A stretch of DNA of 64,000 bases, taken from positions 62,001 to 126,000 of the forward strand of contig JABTUF010000006.1 in the NCBI GenBank assembly GCA_015075645.1. The letters are read 5' to 3'. Every line of letters starts with the position of its first letter. Positions within the stretch are counted from its first letter, which is position 1. The position numbers were made by a program, and so were the translations under genes. The DNA is from Burkholderiales bacterium. GTDB taxonomy: Bacteria > Pseudomonadota > Gammaproteobacteria > Burkholderiales > Casimicrobiaceae. This document shows, one piece after another, positions 16,624 through 27,660 of this stretch. The notes under the pieces were generated by a model, which worked only from the letters and a program-made list of their open reading frames with translations, had not been told where the DNA came from and searched no databases.

Positions 16624-17636
16624 GTTCGGCTTCAGCCGAACGCCTTTCGCATCGACTCAGCGAACCCCGTCGGGCTGAAGCCCGACCCACAAGACCGAAG
16701 CCCGACCCACAAGACCTCCGACGCCTCTTGCATGTGGGTTCGGCTTCAGCCGAACGCCTTTCGCATCGACTCAGCGAACCCCGTCGGGCTGAAGCCCGAC
16801 CCACAAGACCTCCGACGCCTCTTGCATGTGGGTTCGGCTTCAGCCGAACGCCTTTCGCATCGACTCAGCGAACCCCGTCGGGCTGAAGCCCGACCCACAA
16901 GACCGAAGCCCGACCCACAAGACCTCCGACGCCTCTTGCCCGGTTCGGCTTCAGCCGAACGCCTTTCGCATCGACTCAGCGCGAACCCCGTCGATAGGTG
17001 ACCCACAAGACCTCCGACGCCTCTTGCATGTGGGTTCGGCGTCAGCCGAACGCCTTTCGCATCGACTCAGCGAACCCCGTCGGGCTGAAGCCCGACCCAC
17101 AAGACCTCCGACGCCTCTTGCATGTGGGTTCGGCGTCAGCCGAACGCCTTTCGCATCGACTCAGCGAACCCCGTCGGGCTGAGGCCCGACCCACGCCTGC
17201 CTCCGACGCCTCTTGCGCCGTGGGTTCGGCTGCGGCCGAGCCGAACGCCTTTCGCATCGACTCAGCGAACCCCGTCGGCCAAGCCCGACCCACGCGACCG
17301 AAGCCCGACCCACAAGACCTCCGACGCCTCTTGCATGCGGGTTCGGCTTCAGCCGAACGCCTTTCGCATCGACTCAGCGAACCCCGTCGGGCTGAAGCCC
17401 GACCCACAAGACCGAAGCCCGACCCACAAGACCTCCGACGCCTCTTGCATGTGGGTTCGGCTTCAGCCGAACGCCTTTCGCATCGACTCAGCGAACCCGG
17501 TCGGGCTGAAGCCCGACCCACAAGACCGAAGCCCGACCCACAAGACCTCCGACGCCTCTTGCATGTGGGTTCGGCTTCAGCCGAACGCCTTTCGCATCGA
17601 CTCAGCGAACCCCGGTCGGGCTGAAGCCCGACCTAC
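16620..17636. repeat. Tandem array of about ten REP doublets (BIME-like)
   Basis: Ten copies, starting at 16624, 16738, 16832, 16943, 17034, 17128, 17224, 17341, 17455 and 17569, of a palindrome GTTCGGCTTCAGCCGAAC preceded by GTGG (GTAG in the first). Each is normally followed after a 27-base spacer by the inverted partner GTCGGGCTGAAGCCCGAC and CCAC (CTAC in the last). One doublet is thus 71 bp with layout 4+18+27+18+4. Repeat period is about 94 or 114 bp; the longer form carries an extra copy of GAAGCCCGACCCACAAGACC. The foot GTRG plus hairpin is the known signature of REP sequences associated with RAYT transposases. Open frames across it in several phases are a by-product of the repeat, and I find no gene in it. 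Confidence 0.93.
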
Positions 17637-17661
17637 AGGCTCCAGGCGACGGCATCCGATC

Positions 17662-17711
17662 CGCCGCCACCGGAAACGCCGCCGCTTCTGTCCTCTGTCC
17701 TCTGTCCTCTG
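17662..17711. repeat. CTG-N4 heptad repeat with shared prefix, copy 1
   Basis: CGCCGCCACCGGAAACGCC (17662-17680), a ten-base link, then three perfect heptads CTGTCCT (17688-17708) and a closing CTG. The same prefix and heptad register recur at 33433-33489 with different variable bases. This copy lies 25 bases after the REP array and just before the stop of the next minus-strand gene. Confidence 0.7.
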
Positions 17712-17718
17712 ACTCCTG

Positions 17719-18708
17719 TCAGGGCAGAAAACGCGCCTCCTTCGCCCTCGCGACGAGCTTCGCGCAGGCCGAGGGCTCATCGAGCGAGAGCGCATCCTCG
17801 AGGGCTCCGGTCTCGATCGCCCGAGCCGCGGCACGGCTGCCGGCATCGCGATTCAACCCCTCGATCATCGCGAGTTCGGCCCTGCGGCACGCGAGACCCG
17901 TGGCCTCGAGCGCATTGCGCTCCGCGGCGAGCCGCGCCCGCGCGGCGGGGTCGTCGGTCCAACTCCACAGGATGGCGAGGCCGACCCGGCGCGCCTCGAA
18001 GGTGTCCGCGCGATCGGCCATCGTGCGGGCGACCTGGCGGCACGCGTCACCGGCGTCGGGTGTCATGCCCGGCGCATCGCGGCGGCACACGAGCGCGGAC
18101 TCCACAGTGGCGATGTCGGCGCGCGCCGCGCCGATCGCCACGGCCGCGAACGGCGCTTCCGGCTCCGCCGCGATCGCGGGAATGCCGGCGAGCACGCGCC
18201 AGACCGCGGCGCCACCGCGCGCGCGGTACGAATCGAAACGCGGGAGGCCGGCCGCGTGGGCGAGGTGCTCGCGCATGCCGGCGAGGTCGCCGCGCCCTCG
18301 CGCGCGCTCGGCGAGCAGCATGCGCGGACGCGCGTTGGTCGCGTCGCGCGCGGCCCAGCGCGAGATCGGATCGAGCGCCGCGCACTCCGCCCAGGTGGGA
18401 ATCGCCCGCAGCATGCACGCGTCGGCGAGGCTCGCGAGGAACAGGATCTCGGCGGGCTCTCGGCGGTACGCCTCGGCGTAGTCGGCGATGCGCGCGGCGG
18501 GATCCATCGTCACCTGCAGGCCGCGCACGAAGTGCGCATCCGCGCTGTCCGCCGATGCGGCGCGCTCGCGCAGCGCCTGGTCGATCCGTTCGAACGCCGC
18601 TTCGGGGAGCGAAGGAATTCGCGGCCCGTCGGGCACGATCGCGGTCTGCGCGAACGCCGCGCCGCACACCGCCACGACGACGCCCGCGATGGATCGACCG
18701 ACGCGCAC
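17719..18708 (-). CDS. Secreted protein of unknown function, helical repeats
   Basis: I do not recognise this 329-residue protein. It starts (GTG at 18708) with a probable signal peptide, RVGRSIAGVVVAVCGAAFAQ. The rest is alanine/arginine-rich helix with paired-helix spacing reminiscent of TPR or Sel1-like repeats (for example AEILFLASLADACMLRAIP and GDLAGMREHLAHAA) and eight or so cysteines, some spaced for disulfides. The GTG begins eight bases after the slmA stop, so it is probably the last gene of the argB-slmA transcript. An ATG at 18750 overlapping slmA would add 14 residues but break the signal-peptide layout. Its 3' end abuts a heptad repeat and the REP array. Confidence 0.6.
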   Translation of the reverse strand: MRVGRSIAGVVVAVCGAAFAQTAIVPDGPRIPSLPEAAFERIDQALRERAASADSADAHFVRGLQVTMDPAARIADYAEAYRREPAEILFLASLADACMLRAIPTWAECAALDPISRWAARDATNARPRMLLAERARGRGDLAGMREHLAHAAGLPRFDSYRARGGAAVWRVLAGIPAIAAEPEAPFAAVAIGAARADIATVESALVCRRDAPGMTPDAGDACRQVARTMADRADTFEARRVGLAILWSWTDDPAARARLAAERNALEATGLACRRAELAMIEGLNRDAGSRAAARAIETGALEDALSLDEPSACAKLVARAKEARFLP

Positions 18709-18716
18709 GGCGCAAG

Positions 18717-19286
18717 TCAGTCGAACAGGAACTTGCGCTGGCCTTCCCATCCGTCCTGCGGCAGGCGCTTGAACCCGCTCTTCGCGTAGAGCTGCCAGCG
18801 CCCCATCACGAACGCGAACAGCGCGGCGGCGTCCGCCGAGGGGTCGCCGTGCCAGGCGTTCGCCATCTGCGCGGTGCGCAGCGACTGGCGCAGCGTCGCC
18901 TCGAGCCGGTCGTAGAGCTGGTTCATGCGCGCCTGCAGGCGGTCGTCCTCGCTCACGAGGGCGTCGCCGATCAGCACGCGCGTCATGCCCGGATTCTTCT
19001 GGGCGAACCCGAGCAAGAGCGACACGATCTGCTCGGCCTGCGCGACGCCGTCGGGTTCGGTCGACTGCACCTTGTTCGCGAGCGTGGAGACGGTGGTCTC
19101 GACGAACTCGATCAATCCCTCGAACATCTGCGCCTTGCTCGCGAAGTGCCGGTAGAGCGCGGCTTCCGAGACGTCGAGCTTCGCCGCGAGCGCGGCGGTC
19201 GTCACCCGCTCGCCGCGCGGGTTCTCGAGCATCGCCGCCAGCGCCTGCAGGATCTGCAGCCGCCGCTCGCCGGGTTTCGCGGCCAT
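18717..19286 (-). CDS. slmA: Nucleoid occlusion factor SlmA (TetR family)
   Basis: DNA-binding division inhibitor that blocks FtsZ assembly over the nucleoid. The 189-residue product has an N-terminal TetR helix-turn-helix (RVTTAALAAKLDVSEAALYRHFASKAQM spanning residues 27-54) and the SlmA-type C-terminal core ending WEGQRKFLF. The gene lies 11 bases after argB on the same strand, the usual betaproteobacterial neighbourhood. The TetR class alone would be ambiguous, but length, C terminus and context agree with SlmA. Confidence 0.88.
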   Translation of the reverse strand: MAAKPGERRLQILQALAAMLENPRGERVTTAALAAKLDVSEAALYRHFASKAQMFEGLIEFVETTVSTLANKVQSTEPDGVAQAEQIVSLLLGFAQKNPGMTRVLIGDALVSEDDRLQARMNQLYDRLEATLRQSLRTAQMANAWHGDPSADAAALFAFVMGRWQLYAKSGFKRLPQDGWEGQRKFLFD

Positions 19287-19297
19287 CGGCGCGCTCC

Positions 19298-20326
<1,029 letters not shown>

Positions 20327-20340
20327 CTATCGTTGCGCGC

Positions 20341-21471
20341 ATGGCTAGCCCGCTCCCGGACGCCGTCCCGCTGGCCGAGATCTCGCGCGTGCTCGTCACG
20401 AAGTTGCGCCACCACGGCGACGTGCTGCTCGCCTCGCCCGTGTTCTCGACGCTGAAAGCCGTCGCGCCGCACGCCGACATCGACGCGCTCGTCTACCGCG
20501 ACACCGCGCCGATGCTCGAAGGCCATCCGGCGATCGCGAGACTCCACACGATCGACCGCGCGTGGAAGCGCGACGGACCGCTCGAGCGCCTCGCGAAGGA
20601 GCGCGCCCTCGCTCGCGAACTCGCCGGGCGGGGCTACCAGTTGCTGGTGCACCTGACCGAGCATCCCCGCGGCATCGCGCTGGCGCGGCGCCTGAGGCCG
20701 CGCTACGCGGTCACGACCGAACGCGGCCCCGAGCGCGGATCCGCCTGGCTGTGGAAGCGCTACTTCACGCACTTCTACAAGGTCCCTCGCGGCACCGAGC
20801 GGGCGATGGTCGAGCAGAATCTCGACGCGCTCCGGCGCCTCGGGATCGACCCGCCCGACGACCTGCGGCGTCTCGTGCTCGTCCCCGGACCCGAGGCGGA
20901 CGCGCGCGTCGAGGCGAGGCTCGCCGCCGCATCGCTCGCGCATCACGGCTACGTTCACGTCCATCCGGGCTCGCGCTGGTTCTTCAAGTGCTGGCCCGCC
21001 GCGAACGTCGCCGCGCTCGTCGGGCGCATCGTCGCCGACGGCATGCCGGTCGTGCTCACCGCTTCGCCCGACCCGCGCGAACGGGAGATGCTCGACGCCG
21101 TCCTCGCCGCGCTCGCTCCGGCGACGCGCGCGCGGGTCCTCGACCTGGGCGGGGAACTCTCGCTGCGCGAGCTCGCCGCGCTCGCCGCGCGCGCCAAGCT
21201 GTTCGTCGGCGTCGATTCCGCGCCGATGCACATCGCCTCGGCCGTCGGCACGCCGGTCGTGGCGGCATTCGGCCCGACCTCCGAGGTCGCGTGGGGCCCA
21301 TGGCGGGTGCCGCATCGCGCCGTCGTGTCGGCGCATCCCTGCCGTCCCTGCGGACAGGACGGCTGCGGCGGCAGCAAGGTCTCGGAGTGCCTCACCACGC
21401 TGCCGGTCGAGCGCATGCACGGCGCGATCGTCGAGCTCCTGGCATCGACCTCCGACCGGAGCCGGGCGTGA
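20341..21471 (+). CDS. waaQ: LPS core heptosyltransferase III-like, GT9 (WaaQ)
   Basis: Glycosyltransferase family 9, 376 residues, adding heptose to the inner lipopolysaccharide core at the cytoplasmic face of the inner membrane. ILITKLRHHGD-type start (VLVTKLRHHGDVLLASPV, residues 18-35), HPGSRWFFKCW from His208, and FVGVDSAPMHIASAVGTPVV in the nucleotide domain. The RWFFKCW tryptophan/lysine segment separates RfaQ from WaaC/WaaF. ATG at 20341 is the first credible start. It opens a plus-strand operon and overlaps the next gene by four bases (GTGA). Confidence 0.9.
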   Translation: MASPLPDAVPLAEISRVLVTKLRHHGDVLLASPVFSTLKAVAPHADIDALVYRDTAPMLEGHPAIARLHTIDRAWKRDGPLERLAKERALARELAGRGYQLLVHLTEHPRGIALARRLRPRYAVTTERGPERGSAWLWKRYFTHFYKVPRGTERAMVEQNLDALRRLGIDPPDDLRRLVLVPGPEADARVEARLAAASLAHHGYVHVHPGSRWFFKCWPAANVAALVGRIVADGMPVVLTASPDPREREMLDAVLAALAPATRARVLDLGGELSLRELAALAARAKLFVGVDSAPMHIASAVGTPVVAAFGPTSEVAWGPWRVPHRAVVSAHPCRPCGQDGCGGSKVSECLTTLPVERMHGAIVELLASTSDRSRA

Positions 21472-22649
21472 GGCTCGCGGTCATCCGTCAGCGCTACACG
21501 CCCTGGGGCGGGGCGGAGCGCTTCGTCGAGAACGCGCTCGAGGCACTGCTCGAGCGCGGGGTCGCGATCTCGCTCTACACGCGCGAGTGGCCGCAGACGC
21601 GCCTCAAGCTGATCGAGCCCACGATCGTCGACCCGTTCCACGTCGGGCGCCTGTGGCGCGACGCAAGCTTCGCGCGCGAGGTGGGCCGTGCGATCGGGGC
21701 CGCGAAGGCGGACCTCGTGCAGTCGCACGAGCGCATGACCTGCTGCGACGTGTTCCGCGCCGGGGACGGCGTGCACGCGGCCTACCTCGACGAACGCCTC
21801 GCGGCCGCCGGCCCGCTCGAACGCCTCGCGATCCGCGCGAGTCCGTACCACCGCTACGTGCTCGACGCGGAGCGCCGCCTGTTCGCGAGCCCGTGGCTCG
21901 CGGCGGTGATCTGCAACTCGACGATGGTGCGCGACGAGATCCGCGAGCGGTTCGGCTATCCGCTGGAGAAGCTGCACGTCATCCGCAACGCCGTCGACGG
22001 CAACGCGTTCCACCCGGGCCTTCGCGCGGAGGGCGAGCGCGTGCGCGCCGTGCACCGCATTCCGGCGGGCCACACGGTGTTCCTGCTGGTGGGTTCCGGC
22101 TACGGGCGCAAGGGCGTCGCGGCGGCCATCCGCGCCACCGCGTCGCTGCCGGACACCGCGCACCTCGTCGTCGTCGGCCACGAGGCCCATCCGCGGCGCT
22201 ACGCGCGGCTCGCGCGCGCGCTGTCGCTCTCGGGGCGCGTGCACATCGCCGGCCCGCAGACCGACCCGCGCCCGTATTTCGGTGCGGCGGACGTCTTCGT
22301 GCTGCCGACGCTCTACGACCCCTGTCCCAACGCCGCCCTCGAGGCGATGGCCTGCGCGCTGCCGGTCGTCACGAGCACGAAGAGCGGCGTCGCGGACCTC
22401 CTCGCGCAGCACGACGCGGGGCGCGTCTGCCCGTCGCAGGACGTCGCCGCGCTCGCCGCGCACATGACCGAATGCCTCGACCCGGCCGTGCGCGAGCGCC
22501 TGGGCGCGAACGCGCGGCGCGCGGTCGAGCCGCTGACGCCCGAGGCGATGACGCTCGAACTCGTGCTCCTGTACCGCGAACTGCTCGCGGCGAGCGCGGC
22601 GCGCCGCAAGGGCGCGTCTTCGCCGCCGCCCTCGGCGTCGGCCGGGTGA
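21468..22649 (+). CDS. LPS core glucosyltransferase-like, GT4 (WaaG type)
   Basis: Retaining GT-B transferase of 393 residues. N-terminal acceptor domain starts LAVIRQRYTPWGGAERFVEN, as in WaaG; the donor domain has VGSGYGRKG and the GT4 E-x7-E-like region LPTLYDPCPNAALEAMACAL. The start is a GTG overlapping the waaQ stop. Its place after WaaQ and the WaaG-like N terminus argue for adding a hexose to heptose in the LPS core; donor and linkage cannot be fixed from sequence. Confidence 0.85.
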   Translation: MRLAVIRQRYTPWGGAERFVENALEALLERGVAISLYTREWPQTRLKLIEPTIVDPFHVGRLWRDASFAREVGRAIGAAKADLVQSHERMTCCDVFRAGDGVHAAYLDERLAAAGPLERLAIRASPYHRYVLDAERRLFASPWLAAVICNSTMVRDEIRERFGYPLEKLHVIRNAVDGNAFHPGLRAEGERVRAVHRIPAGHTVFLLVGSGYGRKGVAAAIRATASLPDTAHLVVVGHEAHPRRYARLARALSLSGRVHIAGPQTDPRPYFGAADVFVLPTLYDPCPNAALEAMACALPVVTSTKSGVADLLAQHDAGRVCPSQDVAALAAHMTECLDPAVRERLGANARRAVEPLTPEAMTLELVLLYRELLAASAARRKGASSPPPSASAG

Positions 22650-22660
22650 GCGCGCCGCGC

Positions 22661-22666
22661 TATACT
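22661..22666 (+). promoter_or_regulatory. Candidate -10 element for msbA
   Basis: TATACT stands out in the GC-rich 88-bp gap between the WaaG-like gene and msbA, 72 bases before the ATG. No convincing -35 is seen. It suggests an extra promoter inside the LPS gene run. Confidence 0.4.
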
Positions 22667-22737
22667 GCGCGACCGCCGCGACGGCGCGTCCGCGCCCGTT
22701 CCGCCCGCCCCACCGCCCGCCTCGACCGCAGCGCCCG

Positions 22738-24470
<1,733 letters not shown>

Positions 24471-24474
<4 letters not shown>

Positions 24475-25580
24475 GTCCTGCGCTGTCGATCGCCCACACC
24501 GAGGCCTCGATGGGCTGGGGCGGGCAGGAGATCCGCGTCCTCACCGAGGCGCGCGGGTTCCTCGACCGCGGCCACCGCGTCGTGCTCTACGCGGCGCGCG
24601 GCGCGCGCATCGCCGCGGAAGCGCCCTCGTTCGGCGTGCCGCACGTCGCGCTGCCGATCGGCGCGAAGCGCCCCTCCGGCGTGCTGGCGCTCGCGCGCGC
24701 GCTCCGCTCGGAACGCCCCGACGTCGTCAACACGCACAGTTCGACCGACAGCTGGCTCGCCGCGATCGCGTGCCGCTTCGTGCGCCCGACGCCGGCGATC
24801 GTGCGCACGCGCCACGTGTCGGTGCCGGTGCCGAGGGACCCGGCGACGCGCTGGCTCTACGGGAAGGCGACCGCACGCGTCGTGACCACCGGCGACGCGC
24901 TCGCCCGCCAGCTCGTCCGCGACAACGGGCTCGACCCCGCGCGCGTCGAGTCCGTCCCGACCGGCATCGACTTCGCGCGCTTCGGATCGATCACGCGCGA
25001 CGCAGCGCGACGCGCGCTCGGCCTGCCGATGGACGCGCGGATCGTCGGGATCGTCGCGACGCTGCGAAGCTGGAAGGGCCATCGCCACCTGCTCGACGCG
25101 ATGGCCCGCCTCGCCGATCCCCGCGCGATGCTCGCGATCGTCGGCGACGGGCCGCAGCGCGACGCCCTCGAACGCCGGGTCGACGACCTCGGCCTTGGCG
25201 CGCGCGTGCGCTTCGCCGGGCACGAGCGCGACGTGGCGCCGTGGTTCGCGGCGTTCGACGTCTTCGTGCTGCCGTCGACCGCGAACGAAGGCGTGCCGCA
25301 GGCGCTGCTGCAGGCGATGGCCTCCGGCATCCCCTGCGTGACCACCGATGCCGGCGCGATTCCCGAGGTCGCGCGCGACGGGGTCACCGCGCGGGTCGTC
25401 CGGCCCGGAGATCCCGTCGCGCTCGGGGCGGCCATCGATCGCACGCTCGCCGATCCGGCGGCGGCCGCGCGACTCGCCGCCGCGGCGCGCGAGGCCGTCG
25501 TCCCGGCGTTCGCGCTCGGCACGATGCTCGACCGGATGGAGATCGCGTTCCGCCGCGCGATCGAGGACGCGAGGCGATGA
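24471..25580 (+). CDS. Glycosyltransferase, GT4 family
   Basis: GT-B transferase of 369 residues. The N terminus SIAHTEASMGWGGQEIRVL carries the glycine-rich acceptor-side loop; the C-terminal half has GIVATLRSWKGHRHLLDAM, IVGDGPQRDAL and LPSTANEGVPQALLQAMASG with the E-x7-E donor motif. Linked by ATGA overlaps to msbA and to the following GT9 gene, so it is probably another core or O-chain transferase. Sugar and linkage are unknown. Confidence 0.87.
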
Positions 25581-26707
25581 GCGCGGGCTCGGCGCGATCG
25601 CGCTTCGGCATCCGCGTGCGCGTGATCGCGCGCGCGCTGCGCGACCGGCCCGCCCGCCGGAGACCGCCGGCCGATCCGCGCCGCATCCTGATCGCGCACC
25701 ACCTGCTCCTCGGCGACACGCTGATGGTGTCCGCGCTGGTCGCGAAGCTGCGCGCCAACCACCCGCAGGCCGACATCGCGATGACGGTGCCGCGCGCGTT
25801 CGCGCCGCTGTACGTGGCCCGTCCGTGGGGTCTGCGCGTGCTGCCCTGGGACACGCGCGACGTGCCACAGGCGCTGTTCGACGAGGCGCCGTTCGACCTC
25901 GCGTTCGTGCCCGGCGACAACCGGCACGGCTGGCTCGCCGCCGCGATGCGCGCACGCTGGATCGTCGCGTTCGCGGGCGACCGCCCGGTGTCGAAGAACT
26001 GGCCGATCGACCGGCTGGTGCCCTACCCCGGGGACCCGGGCTCCTGGGGCGACATGGTCGCGCGCCTCGCGGAGGGCCACCCGCCGCCCCCCTACGCGCC
26101 GTCGCAGTGGCCCGCCGGCCCCTCGACGCCGTTCGACCTGCCGCGTCACGCATACGCTGTCCTGCACGTCGGCGCGTCGACGCCGCTCAAGCAATGGCAA
26201 GGCGAGCGCTGGCTCGAGATCGCCGCGCGCCTCGCGATGCGCGGCATCGAGCCGGTGTGGTCGGCGGGAAGCGCCGAGGCGGATCTCGTGCGCCTCGCCG
26301 ACCGCCGGGCGCGTTACCGCAGCTACGCGGGCGCGCTCGACCTCGCGCAGATGCGCGCGCTGCTCGACCGCGCGCGGCTCGTCGTCTCGCCGGACACCGG
26401 CGTCGCGCACCTCGCGCGCATCGCCGGCGCGCCGTCGGTCACGCTCTTCGGTCCCGGATCCGCGACGATCACCGGCCCGGGGCGCTTCCACGCGGCGACC
26501 CCGTGGCGGGCGGTGACGGTGGATCCGTTTCCCTGCCGCAACCAGCACGTGCTGTTCCGCCGGGAGATTCCCTGGGTGACACGCTGCGGCCGCACGACCG
26601 CCGAGTGCGCGCATCCGCGCTGCATGGACGCGATCGACGTCGACGCCGTCGCCGCGGCGGTCGACGACGTGCTCTCGCGACCGGATCCGCGGGGCGCGAT
26701 GCGATGA
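25577..26707 (+). CDS. Heptosyltransferase-like glycosyltransferase, GT9 family
   Basis: A 376-residue GT9 protein. The arginine-rich first 35 residues precede RILIAHHLLLGDTLMVSALVA; the donor domain has LHVGASTPLKQW, LVVSPDTGVAHLARIAGAP and the LFGPGS loop. The C-terminal part holds several cysteines (PFPCRNQ, RCGRTTAECAHPRC), as in the ADP-heptose:LPS group. ATGA overlaps on both sides place it in the same operon. Which heptose residue it adds is not decidable. Confidence 0.84.
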   Translation: MSAGSARSRFGIRVRVIARALRDRPARRRPPADPRRILIAHHLLLGDTLMVSALVAKLRANHPQADIAMTVPRAFAPLYVARPWGLRVLPWDTRDVPQALFDEAPFDLAFVPGDNRHGWLAAAMRARWIVAFAGDRPVSKNWPIDRLVPYPGDPGSWGDMVARLAEGHPPPPYAPSQWPAGPSTPFDLPRHAYAVLHVGASTPLKQWQGERWLEIAARLAMRGIEPVWSAGSAEADLVRLADRRARYRSYAGALDLAQMRALLDRARLVVSPDTGVAHLARIAGAPSVTLFGPGSATITGPGRFHAATPWRAVTVDPFPCRNQHVLFRREIPWVTRCGRTTAECAHPRCMDAIDVDAVAAAVDDVLSRPDPRGAMR

Positions 26708-27660
26708 GCCTCGCGCGCCATTGGCGCACGCTGCGCGACCGCGTCGCGGGCGACCCGTTCGAACGCGCGCTCGCCCGTGCGGCGCACGAGCGTCGCGACC
26801 GCATCGTGTTCTACTGGAACCGGGGGCTCGGCGACATCGCGCTCGGCCTCGCCCCGATGTTCGCGCGCGCGGCGGAGCGCCTGCCCGGCGCGGCGATCGA
26901 GGTGATCACGCGCGCCGACCTCGAGGAGACGTTCCGGCTCACACGCGCGTCGCGCATCCACGTGGTGCCCGGGCTCGCCCGCGAGGAGGGCATCGGCGCG
27001 GCGACGGCCTGTGCGCGCCTTCCGCTCGATCCGCGCGAAGGCGCCGTCGCGATCGACGCCCCCGACCCGACGCGGTGGCTCGCCGCCGCGGGCCGACGCG
27101 CCGCGCCGCCGAGGCTCGCGTGGCGGGGCGAGTTCGATGCGCTCGCCGTCCCGCTCGCCGATCCCGGCGATCGCCGACCCTGGATCGCGGTGCACGCGAA
27201 CACCGAGACCGGGCGGCACTACCGCTACGTCAAGGACTGGCCGGCCGAGCGCTGGCGCGAACTGTTCCGCGCGACCGCGAAGCGGCACGACGTCCGGTTC
27301 GTGCTGCTGGGCCTCCACCCCGAACCCGCGTTCGTCGGCGAGAACGTGCTCGACCTGCGCGGCCGCACCGCGTTCCTGCCGATGCTCGCCCTCGTGAAGA
27401 CTCGCTGCGCCGCGCTCGTCGCGCCCGACGGCGGCGTGCTGAACGCCGTGTATTTCCTCGACGCGGACTTCCCGATCACCGTCGTCTCGCTGTGGTCGGA
27501 CCCCGATCAGGGCATCCTCAAGGCTCGCGCGTCCTCGCCCAATCCGCGGCTCGTGCACGTCCCGCTCGTCGGCGAAGGCGAGGACGTCCGCGCGATCCCG
27601 CCCGCCGACGTGCTCGCGGCGCTCGAGGTCGCGCTCGCCACGCCCCGGAGCGCCGCATGA
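26704..27660 (+). CDS. Divergent GT9-like glycosyltransferase
   Basis: A 318-residue protein that looks like a reduced heptosyltransferase fold. The N-terminal IVFYWNRGLGDIALGLAPMF replaces the usual GDVL loop; a middle GRHYRYVKDWPAERW resembles the K-W-P-x-x-x-W segment of GT9; and LVAPDGGVLNAVYFLDA stands where PDSGxxHLA normally is, so the histidine is absent. Fused by ATGA overlaps between the GT9 gene and the ligase gene. Role in core or O-antigen assembly is inferred from position; catalytic competence is uncertain. Confidence 0.65.
   Translation: MSLARHWRTLRDRVAGDPFERALARAAHERRDRIVFYWNRGLGDIALGLAPMFARAAERLPGAAIEVITRADLEETFRLTRASRIHVVPGLAREEGIGAATACARLPLDPREGAVAIDAPDPTRWLAAAGRRAAPPRLAWRGEFDALAVPLADPGDRRPWIAVHANTETGRHYRYVKDWPAERWRELFRATAKRHDVRFVLLGLHPEPAFVGENVLDLRGRTAFLPMLALVKTRCAALVAPDGGVLNAVYFLDADFPITVVSLWSDPDQGILKARASSPNPRLVHVPLVGEGEDVRAIPPADVLAALEVALATPRSAA

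Noticed and set aside
16620..17636. CRISPR array
   Set aside because: The repeats are continuous with conserved spacers and alternating hairpin orientation; there are no unique spacers of constant length and no cas genes nearby.
16998..17712. Open frames of 160-208 codons across the repeat array, giving peptides such as ASAERLSHRLSEP
   Set aside because: They are open in several phases on both strands because the repeat unit lacks stops. Units of 94 bp would shift the frame, there is no ribosome site, and the sequence is fully explained by REP hairpins and spacers.
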